From: Amyloporia xantha
Lineage: Eukaryota; Basidiomycota; Agaricomycetes; Polyporales; Adustoporiaceae
Length of the DNA stretch: 64,000 bases
NCBI GenBank assembly: GCA_036971615.1
Contig: JAYKKR010000032.1
Location: 124,001 to 188,000 of the forward strand
Reading direction: 5' to 3'
The translations under genes and the position numbers were made by a program. The stretch's first letter is position 1. Every line of letters begins with the position of its first letter. Below the pieces are notes generated by a model. The model was not told the DNA's origin. It saw only the letters and a program-made list of their open reading frames with translations, and did no database searches. Below are positions 1-12,891 of the stretch, piece after piece.

Positions 1-128
1 CGAGAAAAGGAAGAGGGATATATCTGAGGGAGACAGTGTAGACATGTGGGTGCCAGTGTGTCCGCGACGTTGGCAATAGGTGTCACGAACACCCAGACAG
101 AAAATGTCAGGCGCTGACAGCGAGTGAG

Positions 129-938
129 CTAATCGCCCCAGCTCTGCGAGATCTTCCCGACGTCCTGTATCTGGATTTGGAAGTTCGGGGCACGCGGCGT
201 CCCTCCGCTGTCAACGCCGGTCTCCGCGTCCTCTTCTGCCCCTGTCTCATCGTCGCCGGCCGAGGGCACGGGTGGCTGCGAAGCTATTGGTGGGTGCGCG
301 GTGGACGCAGACGTAGGATGCCCGTCCGGCCTCGGCGTGTCGGCGGCATCCTCGAGCTCCTGTTCAGTGTTCGCAATCCCATTCGACGGCTTGCCGTTCC
401 CCTCCGCTTCGCCTGCCATTTCGTCCCCATCCCCCGGTACATCTCCGTTCCCACCGCATGCCTCGCTCTCCCCGTTCCGCTTCCCCATGCTCCTCTCGTC
501 TCCAAACCTGCTGAACCTTCCCCTTGTCACGCTCCTCCCGCGCCGGGTCCAAATGCCCGCGCTCGTGGGGCGCACGAGCCTCACGCTGAAAACAGGCTTG
601 CGCAGCTGATTCTCCGGGTCCGCCTCGGGCGGGAGGTACGACGCGTCGCCAGGGTGAAGCGACGATGTCGAGCGGCTTGTTAGTAGCGACGGTGACTCGT
701 CGCGCAAGGGTGAGTACGACGGGACGCGGTGCTGCCCCGGTGCGCTAGGGAGGTCGTTCGCAGAAACCGAGCGCGAGCGCGTGGCGGAGGGGTCGAGCGC
801 GTGCAGAGCGCGGTTGTGCAGATTGAACGGCACCTGCGCATTCACGTTCACCATTTTCCTGCGTACATGCGGGGTGTAAGGTGCGGCGACGTCAGGCGGG
901 GAACGGATGTTTGGAATGGAGGTAGAGCGGGACTTACC
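129..938 (-). CDS. 3' end of an unidentified gene with a Ser/Pro/Asp-rich tail
   Basis: Two exons are clear: a penultimate exon ending at 938 and a last exon 858-129, joined across a GTAAGT...CAG intron (937-859). The join gives ...RERLGTIVRAKEG / KMVNVNAQVPFNLHN... followed by about 220 residues of low-complexity Ser, Pro, Arg and acidic sequence, ending QSWGD. The penultimate exon probably opens just after the GCAG near 1015, giving VRTYIIDHQKMRERL. The KMVNV stretch looks like a cytosolic segment just before a disordered C-tail, but I do not recognise the family. Upstream exons probably lie between 1050 and 1730 on the same strand and could not be joined with confidence. Confidence 0.55.
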   Translation of the reverse strand, partial: GKSRSTSIPNIRSPPDVAAPYTPHVRRKMVNVNAQVPFNLHNRALHALDPSATRSRSVSANDLPSAPGQHRVPSYSPLRDESPSLLTSRSTSSLHPGDASYLPPEADPENQLRKPVFSVRLVRPTSAGIWTRRGRSVTRGRFSRFGDERSMGKRNGESEACGGNGDVPGDGDEMAGEAEGNGKPSNGIANTEQELEDAADTPRPDGHPTSASTAHPPIASQPPVPSAGDDETGAEEDAETGVDSGGTPRAPNFQIQIQDVGKISQSWGD

Positions 939-1049
939 CTTCTTTGGCACGGACGATCGTCCCGAGGCGCTCCCGCATCTTTTGGTGGTCGATGATGTAC
1001 GTACGGACTCTGCACGCATAAAGACGTCAAAAGGCCATGGGCCCGTACT

Positions 1050-1730
1050 AAGACGCAATGACGCACGGAGGGACCTCATTAGTGGGCGGAATCAAGTGCG
1101 TCTGCTCATTCGGCCCTTCAGCCTGCGCAAATGCAATCCACACCCGTCAGTGCATCCGTTCTTTCGCCACAAAGAGAGACAGACCTGATGAGGGCTGCGA
1201 GACCGGTTGCGTATGCAGCAGGCGAAGACCTGGGTGAAGAGGGAGGGCATGTGCATGGCTGCAGCGGCCAGGCTGCGGTGGCGGGACAGACAAGGCGACG
1301 CAGATTTCAATAACAGCCCTGCCCGGCGCAGACCCCGATTCGCCGCCCGAACCCGGCCCCAGTGATCGACGGCGGTTTCCCACGCCACTCCCACTAGCAC
1401 GCCGCGTGATATCAGACAGCGCATCGGCCTGCACCGACTGGTGCGTCGGTATGTCCTTTACCAGTAGCGTCTCACAGCTCGTCGTCGGTGTTGCTAACTT
1501 GTCTATATTACCTACTACACATCGTACTTGGACTCGCCAATGTGTGATGACGAGCGGTGGACGCACGCCGATCCTGCACCGAACCGAGGACCGTCCGGAA
1601 CCAATTCTCGACGCCCGATACGCCTAGCACCCGCAGTCGAACCCTTTATGGACTGCTCAGTAGATGTACCAGCGACCGGTAGGTCAAATGACTGTCTGGT
1701 TCCATCTCCGCGACGGTCATTGAACGCCAT
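1050..1730 (-). other. probable upstream exons of the gene at 129-938, unresolved
   Basis: On the minus strand an ATG at 1730 opens about 70 codons (MAFNDRRGDGTRQSF...). A second coding-like stretch in another frame (about 1510-1310) is rich in Ser, Gly and Arg (DITRRASGSGVGNRRRS). They could be 5' exons of the gene that ends at 129, but I found no set of splice sites that joins them cleanly, so this is a guess from composition and position. Confidence 0.25.
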
Positions 1731-4700
1731 CGTTCCTCAGGTGGTGAGACTCGGAATCCGGGTGCAATTAAGGAACGGGGCAGTTGTATTCCACTGGTTC
1801 ATGAGGAAGTATGCAACTTGATTGTGCCTGCATCCCTGCTATGGTCTTTATATCAGGAAATGCCTTGGTTATGCTTCACGGCCAATCAATCAATAATCAA
1901 GAGTGCTCGCAAGTGGCTTGTCCCAAAATACCCCTTAGCAGCTTGGCGATGGGTAGCCTCGTGTGCGTCTCACTTCACATGCAACAAAGTCCGTCACATC
2001 TCCATCAGCATTCGGATGCAATATGGTGCCACTGGCCCATCTGAATTTCAACGAGACGCTCGGACTTGAAAGCGATGCCAGACGTTTGACGATCAGGCCA
2101 TCGTCGACATCAATGGCGATCCTCAGATGAACGTGTCGGCCATGGACGCGTCGTTCCATTCGATCACGCACACACTCGATTGTCGGCCACAGCAGCGAGT
2201 CGGCGCGACGTCCAATTCATATTCATTAGACCCCGATACATGTATTGCATCCGACGCTAGCGTGCTGTCCCCCTCACCAAGACCGTCACCATCCTTCCGA
2301 TCGCGGGGGAAATATACCTGCATCTGGCTTGGTCATCCTGCAGCGAGACGATGGAGATTGCGGGCGGCCGGAATGAGTAGAATAAGCTCGTAAGATCGTG
2401 CGCGATGCTCCCGGTCAGCGATAGTGAGTCCGGTTGCTGTGCTGCTTCTTCGTTGCGAAGGCGGTCTCATTTCGATGTGCTTTGCAGCTTTTCGCTGCAG
2501 AATGTCGCCTGGCTGGTCCCTTTGCAGCACTGTCCGTCCGCCTTGGGCGAAGAGCTTTCTGACAGAACGTCGGTCTTCGCACAACTAAGTTCTCCACATT
2601 CATACCAGATATACTCCTCTCGCGCTGACTTCGTTGATGAAGCTTAGCCCCAAATGCAAAGGTACTCTCCGTAAGCATCGTGCCCGGCTACCGGTCAACA
2701 GCCAAGTGCGCGAGAATCACCATGCTACCGCCATCTGTACGGGCTGCTGAGGTAGCGATCTGATCTGATTGTGCTGACCGCAGTGTCGTCCGGCATCCTA
2801 AGCAACACTGGAAGGAGCATAATCGGCATGTCTATATATCGAGGGCTGGCCACCCGCCCTTTATAAACACATGAATTCCTGGGGCGCCAGTCGTCACTTT
2901 AAATCCGGTGTTTCCGCTTCGTCTTTATGCGCGTTTTTTGGTGGTATATCAATACCTTTTCCGCCATGTCCTGCTGCTCTGAATTTTTACATCTGAAATT
3001 GATGTGTCTGACCTCCGGCGTTCATTGCCATCTTTCTCAATGCCTGCCCCGTATTTCCAACCGTGACTATAATGATGCACTGATTCAAGGTTACAGTAAT
3101 GGTAGACCCAGGTCGGGGTCACACGAGTTGCCTATATCGTTCATAGATTTGGCTACCCTCAGACACCCTCCCTCACAATATAATATGCTACATTTATGAA
3201 AATGTCAAGACAGTAAAATCTACCCATCAGTATGACTCTGCGTTTAGGATCCGCATGATCATCATCATGCTTTCCGTGATAGCGTACCACAAAACACCGA
3301 CTGATTATCTGATGATACATTGATGATCCCGACCCAGATCATCATATATTTTTGCTTCCGCGAGCGTTGGCGGACGGCACTGGGCCATTTTGGCACGACG
3401 AAAGTGCGCTATTGTGCTCCTTAAGCCTCGCTCTGTGTGTCATCGCTCTGTCTGATCGCGCCGATGCATGTACAGAAATTAATGGAGAGCACAATTTAGA
3501 GCACGACTGTGCGCTGACCGTTAGCATGGATCGATGAAATGGATTCTGATCACGGAGACACTCGGGACAAATAAAGCAGCGCTGAACGTTCGTTCGACAG
3601 CTGTCTATCACTTGTCTATCCCCCAGTTACCTTGCCGTGTTTTGAATTGCAACACCAGTAGATCAATTGCTGAGCTATGACTTTGTTTTCGGTCTCCATT
3701 TGTTGTACGTGGTGCGTGAGAGCAGCGCACTATGGACAGTGGATGAGATAAGCTACAGGAGACGAACTCAGCCCTGCTACATGCCTGGGAGACTATCCTA
3801 AACCCCTGTAAAGAGAACAGGGTAAGTGGACAAACATGAATACAGAAATCAGGAGTGTATAGTAACGGTGCGCATGCGGCGGAATGACATTGTTTATTCC
3901 AGACGCCCCGTGATATCATACATGTACTGACGCCATGTTATACAGTTTCTCGAAGCAACTAGTATGACGCTGCACGCGCTATGCTCAGATGACAATGTCT
4001 TCGACATCCTGAGATGAGCGTGAACAGAGAATATTCGCGTGCGCGTCCATTGCAGTCAATGCGAGCACGGGATCTGACAAAGACCCCTGTATATTACGCA
4101 AACCTGCGTGCTGCCTCGCTCAGAACGTCAGGAGTACGTACATGATACAATCGCCAAGATCCGGGTGGCAGGCCAGGTAAATTTGCAGCGGTTTCGTGTC
4201 GCCTATGTCCTTCCCGGTAGATACAGCGCACAATTTCATGCGATCTGTACGAGCTCCCGAGAACTCGACACAGACCGCACATCGCCCTCGTTGCATGGAT
4301 GAATTAAATCGCCGTAATCTCGGCCGCCCAGTTCATCGTCAGCGCTTCCGTCTGAATTGACTTTTGGCTTGGGTTCGCACGGAGGGGGTGCGAGCGGCTT
4401 CTCGAGTCTATCACAGCAGCTTCTAAGCCCTGACTTCATGCGCCGCGAGAATGTGGTGTCGTAGCGGACCCCACGGTCATCAGGACATGATGTAGCCCTA
4501 CGACATACGGGTGCCGAATTCCTATGGGAAATCACTGATATCGTCGAGTCTGCTGGTCTGCACGATGGGCGCAGATAGGATAGAATCGTACCACGGGAAC
4601 GACCTTCGTCTGAATTTGAAAAAGTCAAAAAGTGTGGAAAAGCGACGAAGGATCTGCGAAGGTACCTGAATGGTATTTCGTCATTCATGCGTATGTCGTT

Positions 4701-7700
4701 GTTCAACGTAACACTCCCATGAATTGTGAAAGACGGGTCGCTTCAGTGAGGACGTAGCCATACCGTGCGATACATACTGCGTTGGCAAGAGTGCTTCGAT
4801 CAGTTTGTTCAGTACTGACTTTCGGACTCGTGTTGCATGGGACTTGAGCAAGTGCCAGTTCATGCCGTCACTAAACCGGTCAGTTTACGAACGTGAATAC
4901 GTGGGACACTGATCGGAAGGAAAGGTTACTTACGTCCAATAGAGAACGTGTACGCAACATGACGAGAACACGATGGGAACATCCCTAGAGGTAGACATCT
5001 CAAGTATCGCACATCACCCGCCATCAACAGCTTGGAAAGACGGTCCACAGTAACGTGCACATCCTCTAGATGCACGTGAGACGCTGGCACTCCTCTCGAG
5101 GGGCTTACTGGCATATTGCAAGAAGGTGTAGGTACTCTGCGACAGAAAGGGTGGTACATATTGTTACTTGGAATTATGACTTTTGATACTGTACTGTCCG
5201 GAGGATCAAAGAAATGAATGGTATTCAAGACTCACCTTCATTATATTCATTTATCAGTACACACAGGCCTGCCTTCCAGTCTGCAAAATAAGTACAGATA
5301 ATTCATTGAGTCCTTAATTATGCAAGCCTTTGCATGCACCCAAGTTGTCCTCAGCGAAAGACGGCCACCGGGTGAAACGTACCGTGGTCTGGTGGTCTAT
5401 GCCAGTTTATGTCAAGTACCAGAAGATACCCCAGCCGTGGACGTCAACTTTACGTGTTGCGCTTTACTGATACCGATAAGGTTTTCAGTCGGGAGGAACG
5501 CCTTGTAGGCTCCGTGGCGCAATTACAGCGCATAACAGTGGTCATGAGCGTGTGATTCTGAGCACTTCACGGAAGATCCGTGCGGAGCGAGGGAATAAAC
5601 GATATCGCAGCGTGCCGACTTGCTTGAGTTCGTGGAAGCCAGTTTGCGGAGATTGCAGGTCCTATGCGGGGACTGGGAAATAGAGTCAGTAACCCGAATC
5701 GCAACGATCCGACATCCGTAGCCGACTATGTTCCATGGCCCAGAAAGGCATGTAATTAGACATAGACTTCTTGACTTCGTGAACTCGAGGCGTGGTGGCG
5801 TAGTAAAGATGTTCGCATAGTGAAAGAGGCATGATCATCGGTGACCGCAATGGGTGACAGAATACACGTCTAGCTCCTGAAAGGAGGAAAGTCTCCTGAG
5901 AAACTGATGGCATTCAGGGGGATGTCCCGAGCAACAAACAGTCTATCGAGGCATAACCCCGGATGTTGCCAGAGCTTGAATCGCTATTAGTGGCAATCGA
6001 TGGTCGTTTGTCCTTATCTGCAACCTAGCAAAAACATTTAGACGCCAATGGCGCTATGTCTACCGAAGTAGAATGTGAGAAGATGGAAGACTCACCAACG
6101 CAGGGAAATATTCATGACTACTCCATCCTGTGTCTTCCGGCAAATTTAGGTGTTCTGTGATAGATAACACCGCAGAGCTTCCAGCATCAAAAGTGTCCTG
6201 ACAGGCATGTCCAGAAACTAACGCAAAGGGGGTGCATAGAGGACATAAGACACAGACAGATTTCATCCTTTAGGAACAATCTCGGCACTAGGACGCGCAA
6301 ATGATGATCTATCAGAGGGAGACAGATATATTTGGGAACACGGGGCATTCACCATTGGCGGTGGAAGCCGACGATGAAGTAAGCATTATGTCAATCGGGA
6401 TGAATGCCAGGCGAGGTACGTCCTGAAATTGGCAGTCTTCAAGATAGCAGTTCCACGATAAAAGCTTAGCTTGAGTAACAGGCACGAAACAAGCCTGTGA
6501 TACACATGTCTGAAGGTCAACGGCTATGAGTGGTAAAATTTTGACAGGTTTGATAATGGAATATTCACGACCACCTGTGAAAAGCTGTAGAACATACAAA
6601 TAAGCAATTGAGAAAACTCTCAGTGGTCAAACAGTGAGATACCATTGGCAACACGTAAAACTGAGCTCCTAACGGGTCTGTCCTTTACGGACACCGGTGC
6701 CGAGACGTTGTCGTGCCATCCCATGATGAGGTATAAACGGGACATACGCTCTCACCATTGAAAGCTCACCATGGAGAATTTCCCCACGCGCTTCTTTCAC
6801 GCCCCGTGATCCGTTGCTATCGATCTGTCCACAAACTGCTGACTAGAGTCAAACAAGCTTACTGAGCTGGATATGGACCATTGAGAATATAGACTCGACG
6901 ATCAGGGCTGTGCTGTGCAAAGTAACCCCGCTCGTTCACAGAAACCCTTCTAATGACCCCGCGCCCACGTAAGCCATGGGATTGAATTGCGCTGACTTCC
7001 AACGGATATTCCCGTATCATATTAGTGGCTCCTCAGCGAATCGTGTATGTTATGCGGAAGCCGAAACAAACCAGCGGAGACTCCAAACTCACCCAGATTC
7101 TCTATCACTTGGTCGGGCAGGTGAAGAATGATACGATAGACGGACTGAACTGGGGTGAACTTTCTCTAGCTCTGAACAGCGCTTCCTCCCCCAAAAATCT
7201 GTCAGAAGTTTATCGAGGTTAGTAACAGCATCCCACAGAACTGGCTTTCGTCCGCACGATTTCGGCCTGACTGGCCGGTAGAGGGCACTTGACAATGAGC
7301 ATCCATTCGATAAGGGGTTACGCCACCGCGGGGGTACGACTGAAACCCAACGAGGATCGGGAGTGAAGCCTTATTGTTCCGGGCTAGCGAGATAGACCTC
7401 CGGAGTGGATTGCGCGATCTCCGCAGTCTGGTGAAAATGGAAATGAGTATCCAACAACGTGGAGCATGCCCGAGGTCAGCATCCCTACAGACACTCCGAA
7501 ACGGACAGCCCGGCTGAAGAATATCTATTTGCGCCGTACCGTCGTACGTACCTCATGTGCACAGGGCGAAAGAGTGAGACGCGGATCGCCCCACCAGGTT
7601 GGCTGAGTTGTGAGGTCCGCATGCCAAAGACAGGAAGGCCCCTCAAAATGCAGGTATCCAACATAGAAACGGGCAATGCCGCGCAACGAAGGGGATTATC

Positions 7701-9601
7701 AAGTGGCCGTCAAGGCGGACGCACGAATGGAGATGCGCCCTGGTGGTTCTAGTCCGAGCTTATTGTGGCAGAGCCTCGACATAACAATGACAGCAAAATG
7801 GAGGAGAAATCAGACGAGGGACAGCGATGTGGCAGGCATCAGCTTTCCAAAAATCTGAGGCCACGTGTGTAGCGGTCTATCGCATATGGATTCAGAGTTC
7901 CTGAGTCCAGACCAAGGTTTGCGCTCAGAAGCCCCGGCGTATACTCTTCACGGATGATCCAATCAAGACAGCTTTCCCGAACCACAGGCGAGGATATCAA
8001 GCCGAACATGGCTTGAGGATATCTGGCCAGGGCCGGATCCTGGTATCAACGAGGGCGTATACTTACCCTACCCAAGCGCACAATCCGCAACAGAGGACCG
8101 ATGTGCGCAGCGGCTGAGGCCTTCGGAACGCAAGGGCTCCCGGGCGGCCGACGACATTAGTCTTCTAGCCAGAAGGTGAGCAGCGGATTTGGAGCGTACC
8201 TCGCAGACGAGGGCGGAAATAATCCATCTAGAGCGTTTTAGGCAACCTGGACCCGATGGAACGCAAGACGAAGCGCTGTATATGTTGACAATCTCATGGC
8301 CGAGCAACGCAGCATTGGATGTCGAGGTAGTCAGAGACAGTGGAAAATGACTGACAGCCTGCGATCGCCAGCTGTGATGTTGTGGACGAGTCGCCCTAGG
8401 AGATGATTTAAGATAAACGTTCGATGAATTGATGAGCAAGCTGTGGTAATTGCTGAATGTCTGAACGCTGTGAGCGCTATAGGTTGATCCGAGAAAGCAT
8501 GTCGAATCACAGGTGATCTTGCTGCTGTGACCGCGCCAGCGACAGCCTGTATGCCTACAACACCACTCCGACTATGCAAGCTCAGCTCAACAGGCGACCT
8601 CACGACGAGGTGCCGGCTCCTAGCTATAGGCTGTGGGTATTTCTGTGTCGTCAAGAGGATGCATGTGTGCCAGGCCTGGAAACAATAAATGTTTGACATT
8701 GTGGACTCGAACAGCACCCATAGTTGTTGCATTTTCAATGAATGACGCGATTGTACGTTGCAAAGGAGGAGAATTATAGAGACCGTCTTATTGAACGGAA
8801 ACGCCGCGCCGCCACCGCACACTTGACCGCAAGAATCTCGGTGAGTGGTCCGCGTCTCCGCAGACATATGATTTTGTCCGTTATCGAACCCTTTGCTGAC
8901 AAAGAAAGCGGAAATAAGCATTCAAGCTCAGGTTCCCGGGCTCCTTCCCGAGCCAGCTCTCCTCTATCTCGAGGCCAACGTTCTCGTCGTCCAGTTTCAC
9001 CGGAGAGCTGATCGTCGACAATCCATCGGTCCGTGCACATGCCAGGCCGGCCGCGTTGACCAACTTTCTGATATCCTTGACCTGTCTGGACCGCGACAGG
9101 CTCGAACAATTAGAGCACAACAAAGCTGGCCATCTCCACGGCGACTAGCTATTCGTGAGTGACAATCCTAATCAATCTGACCGGTCTGCGAACTGCTCGA
9201 CAGTATCTTCCACGATCATTGATATGACTGTTTTGATCTGTAATATGCCGTGGCGCGCAGACCCCACGTTCGCGCCATTTCGTCTTTAAGGTTTACTGTT
9301 GGTAAGTTCCGAGATATCAGGGTAGGTCCCGCGAAGGACTTCACTTCTATCCCAATCCAGGACTCTTGACCATTCTTCTTCATATTTGTCACGCCTCAAA
9401 AAATTTCCAGACTTTCGGCTTCTAGCAGATCCATCTGCGCGTCTCAGGCAACTCTTTAGCCGTGAACCCATGAGACGGCTCTTGACTTCTGGGAACTCTC
9501 GCGTGGCCTTCATATCTATACACTGCCCCTAGCTGCCTCTTCAAGTTCCCTTTGTTCTGACACCTCCGATTCCACAACTCACATCTCCTCGGTCCCTAGA
9601 C
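1731..9601. other. gene-poor stretch with weak coding-like remnants
   Basis: No convincing gene was found in this 7.9 kb. On the minus strand between about 4.2 and 6.8 kb several short frames of 60-150 codons (for example 4926-5228 and 4236-4706) are followed by plausible GT donors (near 4925, 5234, 6091 and 6756). Splicing them gives stops, which would fit a decayed gene. On the plus strand about 8930-9138 reads as a short coding-like tail ending LEQLEHNKAGHLHGD. None could be assigned to a family. No repeats, TIRs or tRNA-like structures stood out. Confidence 0.3.
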
Positions 9602-12600
9602 ATGGTCGCCAGCGCGAACGGCGAAGTCTACGCTCCATACTCACGCGTTCCGGTCATCGAGGAGGGCTTCCAGTCCAGCGAGGATGGCTCCGAGATGCAC
9701 TCACCCGTCTACGACGGGCCCTACACTCCACACGGTATGTGGGCCCGCAAACTGTCCTCCGACGCGTCTTACTCATGTGGCACATAGAATGGCCGTATGC
9801 GCTTGGCCAAGGCGTACCCTGTACACAACTATTCATTGCAAACTGGGAAGGGCACGTCGACGCGTCGGACGTGACCTCGCAAGCTCGCGATCCTCGTACG
9901 CTCGAGGGGTTCGCGTTGGCGAGGCCCCCACATGGCCACGACCTAGCACACCATCTCGATCAAGAGCTATCCCTTCACGAACATACACTACTGGACTTCG
10001 ACAGTCCGGGAGGCCGATTTCAGCCTACTGCCCTGACACCAACAGCGGACTATACCTACCACCTTCCACAAAGCAGGATTCCCGAATCTCAGTTCCGGGT
10101 CTCTCATGAATCCCTTCACGATCAACAAACTTCCTATTCGTCTCGGCAAACCGTGTCCATGTCCTCTAATGAGGATGCATCTCCGATTTCACTTGCGTCT
10201 TCCGTCACAAAAAGCAGCACGTCGAGCAGCAACGCGTCTAGCACGCGGCCAGCCCGAAGGGAGGCGTCCACTGTTGTCATTGCATGTAAACAATGGTGAG
10301 TGTCAGCGCGCCGCTATGGCAACCCTCATGCTAATTCTACTGTGCAGTCGAGCACGGAAGATCCGCTGTGACTCGACAAGGCCTGTGTGCCACAACTGCA
10401 CTCGCCGCAACAATGAATGTGAATATGACGCCGTCCCGAAGAGGAGAGGTCCCGACAAGCGACCCGGCACAAGGCAGCGCTCTTGCAAGAAGCGACCGTC
10501 GGACGCTGGTTCGTTACCAGCGAAGAAGAAGCGTAGGATTGGGGAGGATCTCCTCGACAGCTTCGATGCCAAGATAAAAGAGAACGAGGAAGACTCGAAA
10601 GTGCACTCTCTCTCTCTGACTGCCGTCCACGAAGCCAGCTCTCAGCTTTCACATTCCGCTTCTGCTCTGGATGTGGTTCATCCTTCTCATAATAGTGGAT
10701 CTGACTTGATGTACTCACGGGTAAGTCCACTGCTCGAGTACGCTCGTAACAACAGACGTCGACAGATATTCATTCAGTTCTGATAGCATGACTATTCCCC
10801 TCAATCTCGCCGTTACCAGTCTGCTATGGAGTATTCCGAAACTAATGCCGCACACAAATCGTACAGTCGCGCCCTCAATCTCAACCTACATCGACATCAT
10901 CACGATGAACAAAACAAAGCTACATTCATTCCTCTGTCTCCCTCGGTCGAATTCACCAGGAAAACCTGGTGGGATAATCTGTTGCACGAACACTCGTAAG
11001 CTAACCGCTCTTCCCTTATTGTGACTTAGCTAAACTATGATGCAGGTTGAGAGATATTATGAACGACTTGCATTTCCTGTGAGTGCCTTCGACAGTCACT
11101 TAGTCTATGAAGTTGACAACTGGTCGTGGATCTAGTCTTTCGTCCAGTGGTCACTGGCTTTCGTTTATACATACCCCAACATTTATGCGAGACTTGCAAG
11201 ACCCCGAGCTGCGCGTGCGCATGCAACCAGCCCTTATCATGTCCGCCCTGGCTATGGCGACCCTGATGAAATCGAGCGAAATTGAGCTGGGCTCCGATGG
11301 CCGCTCACGCGCTCTGTACTTTCGGGACAATGCTCAAGCGTTGTTGGAAGCCGCATGTAGCTCACAGTCGGTTGACTACACACTCGCAGAAGCCGCGTTG
11401 GTGCGTAGCATCTCGTCCAGTACACGATTAGTGATGTTGGAACTGAGCGGACTGTTCAATGACACAGATTCTAGCTCTGTTTGAGGCTTCCTCCCACCCC
11501 GAATACAATACCGAGCGGGCAACCTGTTCCCTCCAGTTTCTAGACCGTATTATTCAAGTGCTCTCTCTCTGCTCCGTCGATGCCCACGATCCCGATGTCT
11601 CTATCTTTCCCTCACATGCTGTTCCCGTCGTTTATATGTCTGATAATTATCGACCACCAAAGAAATGTTGCTGTGTCATCTCCCCTCACAGTCTAGTGTC
11701 CTCTCCAATCGACAACTACCACTCCATGAACCCCCCTTGGAACCCTAACTGGTCGGATGCGGAGATACGCAAGGAGGAATGTCGACGGCTGTGCTGGATT
11801 TCCCTTGCTCTCGTTGCTGGCTACACTCTGCAATGCTCGGCCTTTCACCAAGAACCCTTGCAGTTTGCTCTGTCAGAACCCTCGAACGTATGTACCATTG
11901 TTGAATGACTATGTCGCTGGTCTGAAGGACCTGTCTCTTTCAGTACGCATTGTTGTTCCCCGGAGAGGCGTACGAGCGTGCTCTCGGTCATGAGCAACTG
12001 TACGGGCAGTCACCAAAGGAATCGGTCTGGGCAGTGTACTGCCGCAGCATGCTCTTGTGGAGCAGCAGCATCCGCCGAACTGATGATACCTGGACAATCG
12101 ACCAACGGTCACGGTTTGCCTCGGAAATTTTTACTGAGACGCGCGCGGTCCAGGCCGCACTGGACATGCACCAGTGCAACGTGGATGGCACACTGTCGTA
12201 CGTGTGTAAGGAGCTCCTGTACAAGTACGTTGTTCACCCTATCCTGGTGCCTGGATATCCATCTCACAGCCTTTGTCACCAGCACCCGCATGACAGTCAC
12301 CTATGACATGCGTCGGTGAGTACTAATGTTGATTTATCTTCCTTCTCCGGCTAAATGATCAAACAGGATTCAAGATGTAGATGGTGTTGCTGCTGTGTTT
12401 GACCGGAGACAAGCAGAAGAGTGGTGTAAGTTCATTGTTCCACCGGCCTGATGTACCATTCTCATGCCTAGCGCCCGCGCAGTGTATTATCAGGAGCAGA
12501 TAGCAAAGGGCATCAAGGCAGCCGTGCTTCAACTGGGCGAAGCCCCTGGATATCTTCTATCGCGGCGTCCGTTTCAGGTCAACTGGATTTCCAGCCAGGT

Positions 12601-12891
12601 CATGATATGTCTCGCGCTGTGGAACTATGATCGCTCCTTGGTCCACGCGCTGGAGTTAGCCAAGACTTTTCTTATCCCCCTCGATGTCCTCAATGCGCTG
12701 TGGCCTTCCCTCGGTGCGCATAATCTCGTAATCTATATTTTAGCCCCTGAAGTCTAATCTGCACTCCGCATCTAGAGCAGCGCAATCGGCGCGACGAGCT
12801 TCGACGCAGGCTCGAGGAAGCGTGCTCCTCTGCCCGGAAGCCTCCACCCCTTCCTGCTGAACTTACTTTACCGCCCATTCTCCGGGCATGA
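9602..12891 (+). CDS. Zn(II)2Cys6 fungal-specific transcription factor
   Basis: Twelve exons give an 886-residue protein: 9602-9734, 9788-10295, 10348-10720, 10787-10995, 11046-11078, 11136-11400, 11468-11887, 11944-12224, 12283-12315, 12367-12425, 12483-12713, 12776-12891. Residues 211-238, assembled across the second intron, form the binuclear zinc cluster CX2CX6CX6CX2CX6C, followed by a basic linker rich in Lys/Arg (a likely nuclear signal). Downstream, the WWDNLL motif, the LSFIHTPTF motif and the Ala-rich helices that follow are typical of the fungal-specific TF homology region (Fungal_trans). It should bind CGG-type sites as a nuclear regulator. The N-terminal 200 residues are Ser/Gln/Thr rich. 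The tenth intron has two in-frame splice choices (12424-12471 or 12426-12482). The start is the first ATG of the open exon. Its target genes cannot be told from the sequence. Confidence 0.85.

Noticed and set aside
3190..3350. Cluster of ATGATG/CATCAT motifs
   Set aside because: Short and irregular; no consistent period, so not called a repeat or a regulatory array.
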